Shown here: in pieces, positions 41,917-47,862 of the stretch | Layout: each line of letters starts with the position of its first letter | Numbering within the stretch: the stretch's first letter is position 1 | NCBI GenBank assembly: GCA_013298625.1 | Contig: JAAFIF010000077.1 | Span: forward strand, 1 to 47,862 | DNA from: Myxococcales bacterium | Lineage (GTDB): Bacteria; Myxococcota_A; Polyangia; Polyangiales; Ga0077539 | Length of the DNA: 47,862 bases | Direction of reading: 5' to 3' | Notes under the pieces: model-generated | Told to the model about the DNA's origin: nothing | Databases searched by the model: none | What the model saw: only the letters and a program-made list of their open reading frames with translations | Translations under genes and position numbers: made by a program

Positions 41917-44619
41917 TCAGCGCTTGCGGGGCGCGCTCTTCTTGGCTGCCTTCTTGGCGCTCTTCTTCGCGCTCTTCTTCGCGCTCTTCTTCGCGCCCTT
42001 CGCCGCGGCGGGCGGCGCGACCTTCGCTTCGAGCGCGGCCATCGCGTCTTCGAGCGTGCGCGCGCGCTGCTCGACCTGCTCGAGCTGATCGCGCAGCTTG
42101 CGCACCTCGTCGCCCGCCGCGCTGTCCGAGCGAAGCGCGCGAGAGGCCTCGCGTCCGTGCCGCTGCACCCGTCCGTCGATGGACTTCGCGATGGCCTGCT
42201 CGATCACCGCGAGCGCGTCGGCGTCGCCGAGCTTGACCAGCGCGCGAAACAGCTCTGGGGTGAAATACGGGTCGTTGAGGTCGACGAGCTGCTCGAGCTT
42301 CTCGCGCACGACGCGGTCTTTGTGCCCGAGCTCGGCCATGGCCATCACCGCGGTGCGGCGCGTCCCGAGCGAGGCCGAGCGCAGCGAGTGCGGCTCGATG
42401 AGCGCGATCGCCTCTTTGGCGCGGGCGCGGGCGAAGCCGTCGATCGCTCCGGCGCGAACGACGTCGCGCCACGACTCGCGGCCCATGGCCGTCACGAGCG
42501 CGTCGTACACGAGCTCTTTGCGCTTGGTGCGGCCGGCGCTGCGCGCGAGCTCGGCCTCGACGAGCACGCTCTCGTCGCCCTTGATGAGCCGATCGGCCAG
42601 CAATTTTGCAGCAGCTTCGGTCTTGAACTCGCCGAGCGCGGCGACCACGGCGCGGCGCACCTTCGGGTGCTTCACGTCGATCAGCGCCGCGAGCGCCTGG
42701 TACGCGCGGGCCGAGCCCATCGCGCCGAGGGCTCCGGCCGCTTCGAACGCGACGCCCCAGAAGCGGTCCTCTCGCACGCACTTCGCGAGGGCGTCGACGA
42801 CCGTGGGCTCGTCGCGCTTGCCGAGCGCGTGCGCCGCGCGCCAGCGGACGACGGCGCGCGGGTCGTTGGCGAGCGCGTCGAGCAGCCAGTCGCGGGCGAG
42901 GTCGAAGGACCACGTGGCGAGCACGGCGCCGCGCGGGTCGATCGCGAGGCGCGTGGGGGCCTTCTCGCACTTGATCACGAAGCAGTGCTCGCCCTGCGAG
43001 ACCTCGAGCGCGTGCAGGGCTTCGCTCTTGTCGTGGACGACGGCGAGCTCGAGCGTGAAGCGAAACAGCGGCGTGACGGCGTCGACGCTCTGCTTCTGCT
43101 TCACGCGCACCGTGAGCAATCCGGAGTCGGCGTCGTGCGAGGCCTTCACGTCGAGCTCGGGGTGACCTGCGCGGTAGACCCACTGATCGAAGAAGGCCTC
43201 GAGCGAGCGGCCCGACTCTTCTTCGAGCGCGCGCAAGAGGTCTCGCGTCTCGACGATCGAGCCGCGGTGCCGCTCGAGGTAGCGCTTGACGCCGCCGAAG
43301 AACAGCTCGTCGCCGAGCTCGCAGCGCAGCATGTGCAGGACCCATCCGCCCTTCTCGTAGAGGTGTCGGTCGAACAGGTCGATGGGGTTGTTGTACGTCG
43401 AGCAGACGATGGGGCGGCGGTAGCGCGCGCCGTCTTCGCCGAAGTACCCGTGCGCGTGCTCTTCGAGCGAGTAGCGATACTCGTCGACGCCGCCCTTCGC
43501 CTCTGCGTCGAGGTGCTCGCAGAACGTGGCGAAGCCTTCGTTGAGCCAGGCGTGCGACCAGTCGCGGCAGGTGACGAGGTCTCCGAACCACTGGTGCGCG
43601 AGCTCGTGGGCGACGATGTCGTCCGAGCTGTTGTCGATGGCCGAGCGCGCGTCGAGCAAGATGCGGTCGGTCATCGTCGTGGCAGAGGTGTTCTCCATGC
43701 CGCCGAAGGTGAAATCATGAACGGCGATCTGGTGGTACTTGGCCCACGCGAACGGCACTCCGAAGCGCTTCTCGAAGTGCTCGATCATCGCGGGCGTGCG
43801 GCCGAAGGCGCGCTTGCCGTCCTCTTCGCGGCCGGGGTCGACGTAGTACCGGACGCTGAGCGTCGGGGTGTCGGCGACGATCTCGCTGAAGCGTCCGGCG
43901 ACGAGGGTCATCAAGTACGCGACGTGCGGCTCGCGCTGCTGCCAGTGCCAGCGCACGAGGCCCTTGCCCGTGGCGCCGATCTTGGCGGGGTCTTGATGGT
44001 GCGTTCCTTCGGCGTGGCTCTTGGAGACGAGCACGCCGTTGGAGAGCACGTGCCACCCTTCGGGCGCGAGCACGATGAACTCGGTGCTCATGCGCATGTT
44101 GGGGTAGTCGTGGCAGGGGATCCAATAGCGGGCGTCTTCGTCCTGGCACTGGCTCCACACTTGGACGGGGCGGCTCGGCCGGTGCTCGTCGGGGAGCATG
44201 AAGTAGAGCCCGCGCGGGGGGACGGCGCGGTAGCGAACGCGGACGGTGTGCTCGGCGCCGACCGCGGACGAGCCGAGCGAGACGAAGAGCTGATCGCCGT
44301 CGTAGCGGTGCTCGAGGGCGCGGCCGTCGTGGTCCGTGACGCTGTGAAGGATGAAGCCTACTGCGTCGAGGCTCAGCGTTTTTGCAGCGCGATCGCGGCG
44401 CGAGACCACGAGGGTGGCCGTGGCGTCGACGGCCTTGTGGTCGAAGTCGAACGAGAGCTCGACCGAGAGGCTCTTGACGTCGAACGCGCGCGGGCGGCCG
44501 AAGCGCTCGGGGTCTCCGGGCAGTCGAAAGGGTCGCGGTCCCTGTCCCGGATCAACGGGAAACGACAGGGAACCATGGCAGTGACAGCGCTCTCGGTGCC
44601 GAAGGGAGTGTGTGCTCAT
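41917..44619 (-). CDS. M1-family aminopeptidase with HEAT repeats and Lys/Ala-rich tail
   Basis: A 900-residue zinc aminopeptidase. The M1 core has GGMEN (306-310, exopeptidase motif), HELAHQWFGD (338-347, zinc site) and WLNEGFA (Glu361, third ligand). Residues about 560-820 are HEAT-like repeats (RWRAAHALGKRDEPTVVDAL; KVRRAVVAALGEFKTEAAAK). These replace the ERAP/PepN C-terminal domain and suit the leukotriene-A4-hydrolase/TAF2-like branch. A coiled coil (EVRKLRDQLEQVEQRARTLE) and a tail of repeated KKSAKK units end the protein, resembling histone H1-like bacterial tails. ATG 44619 is used because the open frame upstream looks non-coding. The preceding operon ends 82 bp upstream. Confidence 0.93.
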   Translation of the reverse strand: MSTHSLRHRERCHCHGSLSFPVDPGQGPRPFRLPGDPERFGRPRAFDVKSLSVELSFDFDHKAVDATATLVVSRRDRAAKTLSLDAVGFILHSVTDHDGRALEHRYDGDQLFVSLGSSAVGAEHTVRVRYRAVPPRGLYFMLPDEHRPSRPVQVWSQCQDEDARYWIPCHDYPNMRMSTEFIVLAPEGWHVLSNGVLVSKSHAEGTHHQDPAKIGATGKGLVRWHWQQREPHVAYLMTLVAGRFSEIVADTPTLSVRYYVDPGREEDGKRAFGRTPAMIEHFEKRFGVPFAWAKYHQIAVHDFTFGGMENTSATTMTDRILLDARSAIDNSSDDIVAHELAHQWFGDLVTCRDWSHAWLNEGFATFCEHLDAEAKGGVDEYRYSLEEHAHGYFGEDGARYRRPIVCSTYNNPIDLFDRHLYEKGGWVLHMLRCELGDELFFGGVKRYLERHRGSIVETRDLLRALEEESGRSLEAFFDQWVYRAGHPELDVKASHDADSGLLTVRVKQKQSVDAVTPLFRFTLELAVVHDKSEALHALEVSQGEHCFVIKCEKAPTRLAIDPRGAVLATWSFDLARDWLLDALANDPRAVVRWRAAHALGKRDEPTVVDALAKCVREDRFWGVAFEAAGALGAMGSARAYQALAALIDVKHPKVRRAVVAALGEFKTEAAAKLLADRLIKGDESVLVEAELARSAGRTKRKELVYDALVTAMGRESWRDVVRAGAIDGFARARAKEAIALIEPHSLRSASLGTRRTAVMAMAELGHKDRVVREKLEQLVDLNDPYFTPELFRALVKLGDADALAVIEQAIAKSIDGRVQRHGREASRALRSDSAAGDEVRKLRDQLEQVEQRARTLEDAMAALEAKVAPPAAAKGAKKSAKKSAKKSAKKAAKKSAPRKR

Positions 44620-44700
44620 CGTCGAACTCGCGGGTCGCGCGCGCGGGGTGCGGCGCAGTGGCGCGAGACGCTGCCACCGTTGGTTCGATCGAGGCAACGG

Positions 44701-45222
44701 TTAACGTTCGCCGCTGTTTTTGCGCAGTGCGGCGAAGACTCGCTCCCTCGCGTCGCGCGGGATCACGAGCCCGCGCTCGGCCGCGAGCCGCTCGGCCTTG
44801 AGCGGATCGGCGACGAGCTTGGTGGTCCAGAGCAGGCTCTCTGGGCACACGGGGATTTCGTCCACCCGAGTCGCCCGAGGGTAGAGCGCGTCGAGCGAGA
44901 GCCAGTCGCTCTCGTACGTGGCGTCGAGCTGCGCCGCCGTGAGCTGCGCGCGGACATAGAAGCGCCCCGCGAGCGACCGTTGCTCGAGCGCGCGCGCGAA
45001 CGGCTCTCCCCACGAGGTGACCTCGCCGCCCATCGTTTCGATGATCGTCGCGAATCGCTGCAAATCATCGGGCGAAATCAAGATGTCCGCGTCGGTGTGA
45101 GCGCTGGGGTCCTCGTCCGCGAAGCGCGCCGGGTAGAGCAGCGCGAGCGCGCGCGTCCCGATGGTGACGAAGCGCAGACCGCTCGCGTCGAGCGCGCGGA
45201 GGATCGACCGCCATTCGCTCAT
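44701..45222 (-). CDS. nucleotidyltransferase-like protein
   Basis: A 173-residue protein with the minimal nucleotidyltransferase pattern: an N-terminal helix (RSILRALDASGLRFVTIGTR), then AHTDADILISPDDLQRFATI, where DAD is the likely metal-binding Asp pair after the glycine-containing helix, and EIPVCPESLLWTTKLVADPL later. Similar small proteins act as toxins, tRNA/aminoglycoside nucleotidylases or unknown modifiers. Its ATG overlaps the stop of the radical SAM gene (ATGA), so the two are made together. The product could adenylylate a substrate of the upstream enzymes (inference). Confidence 0.75.
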   Translation of the reverse strand: MSEWRSILRALDASGLRFVTIGTRALALLYPARFADEDPSAHTDADILISPDDLQRFATIIETMGGEVTSWGEPFARALEQRSLAGRFYVRAQLTAAQLDATYESDWLSLDALYPRATRVDEIPVCPESLLWTTKLVADPLKAERLAAERGLVIPRDARERVFAALRKNSGER

Positions 45223-46304
45223 TCGTCGTAGCTCCCGATGCGCTGCGCGTCAGGAACCCAATCTCCGCACAGCTCGCGGGTCGAGTGAAACACCAGCTTT
45301 TGCAGCACGCCGGACTCGACGGCCTCGTGGTGCGCGACGTAGCTCGAGCCTTCGAGGGTGACCTCGACCGGGCCGCGGCGATAGCGCTCGTTGTAGTAGT
45401 AGTAGCCAGACGTGACGCCTTCGAGCGCCCACCCAGGGCGGGCGACGCCGTCGTCGCCGAGCAGCTCGTCCATGAGGGCGCGCACCGAGACGCGGTTGGC
45501 GTCGATCCAGCGCGTCTCGCGGTTTTCGCGGTAGATCGCTCCGAGCGCAGAGAGCTCACGAAAGACCACGCGGGCGACACCGAGCGCCTGGGCGTGATCG
45601 AGGTAGCGCTCGACGTCGTCGATCGAACGGACGCCCTGCGCGTTGAGGATGCACACGAGCTTCACCGGGACGCCTTCGCGCTGGGTGCGCGCCACTGTCT
45701 CGGCGAAGGCCTCTGCGCGGCGGACGGGCTGCGCGAGGTCGAAGCGCATGATCTTGTGGTTGGTCTTCGCGTCGAAGTGCGCCCGAGAGAGCTCGACGCG
45801 ATCGAACCCGACGCGCGCGAGCGCGGGGGCGATCCGCGCGTCCACGCACAGGCCCGAGCCGTTGCTGTAGAGCACTTTTTCGGCGAAGAGCGCCGGGTGC
45901 TGCTCGATGAGCGAGAGCAGCCGCAAGAGCCACTCGGGCTCGCTGGTCGCCTCGAGGCCGCTGAGGGACAAGCCGATCGAGAGCCCCGCGAGCTCGGCGA
46001 AGGCGCGGTCGAGCGCTGAGAAGTATCGGTCGTAGTCGGCGATCACCGTGTGCGCGGACAGCCGCGTGGCGTCGAGGCGCTGCAGCTCTTCGGAGCAGAA
46101 CGCGCAGTGCGCGTTGCAGCGGGTGGGGTTCGCGTAGGGCGTGAAGGTGATCCCGGGGCGCAAGAGCCAGCGGCGGCCGCGGAGGGTGCGCTCGACCGGG
46201 GCAGGGGGCTCGAACGTGCGCCACTGGCCGTCGCGGTACACGCGCGGGGCGTCGATGGTCGCGGCGTGACGAAACTGGTTGGGGCTGAAGCGCTCGGCGG
46301 TCAT
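45219..46304 (-). CDS. radical SAM enzyme
   Basis: A 361-residue enzyme with the [4Fe-4S] motif CNAHCAFC (Cys63, 67, 70; CxxxCxxC) in the context TPYANPTRCNAHCAFCSEEL. The TIM-barrel core follows: GLSIGLSLSGLEATSEPEWL (the GGE-like strand), VLYSNGSGLCVDARIAPALA, and GVPVKLVCILNAQGVRSIDD. A C-terminal extension (about residues 270-361) contains further Cys (FHSTRELCGDWV) and a Tyr-rich YYYYNERYRRG segment. It could carry an extra domain rather than a second full cluster. The substrate is unknown. The gene overlaps both neighbours by 4 bp and so is expressed with the dioxygenase and the nucleotidyltransferase-like protein. Confidence 0.92.
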   Translation of the reverse strand: MTAERFSPNQFRHAATIDAPRVYRDGQWRTFEPPAPVERTLRGRRWLLRPGITFTPYANPTRCNAHCAFCSEELQRLDATRLSAHTVIADYDRYFSALDRAFAELAGLSIGLSLSGLEATSEPEWLLRLLSLIEQHPALFAEKVLYSNGSGLCVDARIAPALARVGFDRVELSRAHFDAKTNHKIMRFDLAQPVRRAEAFAETVARTQREGVPVKLVCILNAQGVRSIDDVERYLDHAQALGVARVVFRELSALGAIYRENRETRWIDANRVSVRALMDELLGDDGVARPGWALEGVTSGYYYYNERYRRGPVEVTLEGSSYVAHHEAVESGVLQKLVFHSTRELCGDWVPDAQRIGSYDE

Positions 46305-47862
46305 GGCTGTCGCCGCGCGCAGTGTTCGGTCGAGACGCTGCCGGCCATGGCGACGCCGAGGGTGCGCGGCGGCGTGAAGGCCTCGCGCGAGTGGCCATAG
46401 CGGATGTTGTCGACGAGCAGGATGTCTCCAGGCTCGTAGTGAAGGCCCTCTCGGGTCGCGAGAAAGGCTCCGAGCAGCAGGTCGACCTCGCGATCGGTGA
46501 GCTCTCGTCCGTCGCCGAGCGGATAGCGCCGGTGGCCGTTGATGATCGACGGCGGGTCGAGCGCGACGCGGGGGAAGAACATGCTCTCGCGGCCGCTCGT
46601 TGGGTCCGTGTAGAACGCGGGCACGAGCACGCGAGTCATGAGGGTAAACACAGGCTCACTTGATTGTGTGGGCTCTTGCTTCCACCAGCACGCGTCGAAC
46701 TGCAGGTCGCTCGCGCGGCAGCGCGCCTCGGCCTCGTCCATGGACTGCGTCTCGAAGCGGTCTTGCCACGAGCGAAAGTAGTTCTTGTGCTTGTCCGGGT
46801 GGCGCTCGTCGACGAAGCCCATCTCGATGAGCATTCCGTGTGTGCGCAGGGCGCGGACGAGCGCGCGGCCTTCTTCTCCTCGAGCGAGCAGCCAGCGGTG
46901 CACGCCGTCGGCCTCGTGGACGAAGGTGCGTCCGCCCTTGTCGGGCGGGCAGGCATCGGACGAGAAGAACAGCAAATTCGCTGGCAGATGTCGCTGGTAG
47001 AGCACTTCGTTGTGGGGCAACAGCCACAGGTGTGGCGGGTATTCGTCAGTGGCGCGAAGGGCGCGCGAGAGCGCTTTGCGGGTGGTGCGTCCGCTGTTCA
47101 TCCCGCCCCAGGCGAAGCTGTGCTCGGGGCCGAAGCGCAGCCGCGCGAGGACGGCGGGGTCGAGCTCGCTCGGCGATGCGACGGTGATCCCGGTGTTGCG
47201 GACGTGCACGGCGCCGTGCGCAGAGAGCTCGCGAAGGATGGACTCGGCCGCGCGATCGTCGAGCAGCCCTTCGGCGTCGAACGTCCGTGCGGCGAAGCGC
47301 TCGTCGCGGCGGACGAAGCTCGGCGCGATGGCGTAGTGGGTCTCGATGGACGGCGCGGTGCCTGCGAAGCGCGTGGCGAAGAGCTCGATCGGGGGCGCGG
47401 GCTCGGCGGGGCGCTCCCAGCGCTCGCCGGCCATGGCGACGTAGACTTCGCGCTCGCCCTCGAAGCTCTCGCGCGAGTGGCCGAAGCGAAGGTTGTCGAA
47501 CAAGACCAGGTCGCCTTCGCGCAGCGCGGTGCCCTCGCGGGTGTCGAGGTAGACCGCGCGCAGCAGCTCGTTCTCTTCGTCGCTGAGCGGCTCACCGTCG
47601 CCGAGCGCGAACCGTCGATACCCGTTCTTCGCGCTCGGCCCGTCGAGCGCCACCCGCGGAAACCTCAGAAATTTCTCACCCCCCGCGCGCTCTTCCCAGA
47701 ACGCCGCGATCGTGACCCGGGTCATCAGCGTCGGCGTCTCGCGCTCGCTCGGCTCGTCGCGCACCCAGCACCGGTCGTAGTCCACCGACTGCGCGCTCGC
47801 CCGTGCGAGCGCCTCGCCCATGTCCTCGGTCCCGAAGCGCTCTTGCCACGACTGAAAATAGT
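46301..47862 (-). CDS. tandem-domain Fe(II)/2OG dioxygenase (5' end outside window)
   Basis: The frame is open to the right edge, so the N-terminus is missing; about 520 residues are visible. Two homologous dioxygenase domains of the TauD/AsnO-VioC type lie in one chain. The second is complete: PHNEVLYQRHLPANLLFFSS carries an HxE iron pair, as in amino-acid hydroxylases VioC and AsnO, GGRTFVHEADGVHRWLL follows, and DILLVDNIRYGHSREAF gives the distal His and the 2OG-binding Arg. The end of the first domain is visible and matches it segment for segment (YFQSWQERFGTED against YFRSWQDRFETQS; LVLFDNLRFGHSRESF). Such enzymes hydroxylate or desaturate free or peptide-bound amino acids. The 4-bp overlap with the radical SAM gene indicates one pathway. 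Confidence 0.9.
   Translation of the reverse strand, partial: YFQSWQERFGTEDMGEALARASAQSVDYDRCWVRDEPSERETPTLMTRVTIAAFWEERAGGEKFLRFPRVALDGPSAKNGYRRFALGDGEPLSDEENELLRAVYLDTREGTALREGDLVLFDNLRFGHSRESFEGEREVYVAMAGERWERPAEPAPPIELFATRFAGTAPSIETHYAIAPSFVRRDERFAARTFDAEGLLDDRAAESILRELSAHGAVHVRNTGITVASPSELDPAVLARLRFGPEHSFAWGGMNSGRTTRKALSRALRATDEYPPHLWLLPHNEVLYQRHLPANLLFFSSDACPPDKGGRTFVHEADGVHRWLLARGEEGRALVRALRTHGMLIEMGFVDERHPDKHKNYFRSWQDRFETQSMDEAEARCRASDLQFDACWWKQEPTQSSEPVFTLMTRVLVPAFYTDPTSGRESMFFPRVALDPPSIINGHRRYPLGDGRELTDREVDLLLGAFLATREGLHYEPGDILLVDNIRYGHSREAFTPPRTLGVAMAGSVSTEHCARRQP

Noticed and set aside
42157..45231. A very long plus-strand open frame opposite the aminopeptidase and its upstream operon
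   Set aside because: It is a by-product of GC-rich codon bias; the composition is Arg/Ala/Glu-rich without domains, and the minus-strand genes have clear motifs.

Overview
The window is about 47.9 kb of very GC-rich DNA, packed with genes on both strands. Many start codons are GTG, and many neighbours overlap by 4 bp (ATGA or GTGA). The gene families point to a myxobacterium of the Myxococcota, most likely of the Polyangiales type: Stig1-like Cys-rich lipoproteins, a MopE-like motif, a sigma-54 activator, an AgmX/TonB-like C-terminal domain, GldG/DUF4340 ABC-transporter accessories and many orphan lipoproteins. No rRNA, tRNA, CRISPR array, phage gene or transposase was recognised.

Layout. 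1-2.4 kb: end of a gliding-type ABC-transporter accessory locus (GldG-like, DUF4340) and a PTH2-like protein. 2.4-6.8 kb: an envelope-related set with a secreted protein, a Stig1-repeat lipoprotein, an ECF sigma factor, a probable membrane anti-sigma/TPR protein and a lipoprotein. 6.8-11.2 kb: two small minus-strand genes, a processive family-2 glycosyltransferase and a membrane protein. A near-perfect 38-bp inverted repeat (11231-11383) then separates convergent genes. 11.4-16.4 kb, minus strand: HerA-like ATPase, a small unknown protein, a stomatin-like SPFH protein and an M23 peptidase. 16.5-20.6 kb, plus strand: HEAT protein, methyltransferase, and 4-hydroxyphenylpyruvate dioxygenase coupled to a fatty-acid desaturase. 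20.6-23.4 kb, minus strand: an exported methyltransferase-like protein, a 2OG oxygenase fused to a TonB/AgmX-like domain, and a MopE-motif lipoprotein. 23.4-27.6 kb: a molybdenum cofactor cluster (moaC-moaE fusion, AI-2E-type permease, mogA, moeA, moaD). 27.7-31.5 kb: a TPR protein with a degenerate EAL domain, then a histidine kinase/OmpR-type regulator pair. 31.4-35.1 kb: a TIGR02757 protein, a purple-acid-phosphatase-like enzyme and citrate synthase. 35.2-35.8 kb: a 0.6-kb palindromic intergenic element built from 60-bp repeats. 35.8-41.9 kb: an FGE-fold protein, a sigma-54 activator, two YeeE/YedE sulfur transporters, a TauE/SafE exporter and a persulfide dioxygenase-rhodanese fusion. 41.9-47.9 kb, minus strand: an M1 aminopeptidase with HEAT repeats and a Lys/Ala tail, then an overlapping operon of a nucleotidyltransferase-like protein, a radical SAM enzyme and a tandem-domain Fe/2OG dioxygenase that runs off the right edge.

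The three most interesting items are these. (1) A compact sulfur regulon: a sigma-54 activator gene beside two divergent candidate sigma-54 promoters, with an inverted repeat almost exactly midway between them. (2) The 619-bp palindromic repeat element after citrate synthase. (3) The right-edge operon joining a tandem HxE-type dioxygenase, a radical SAM enzyme and a nucleotidyltransferase-like protein, which matches no pathway I recognise.
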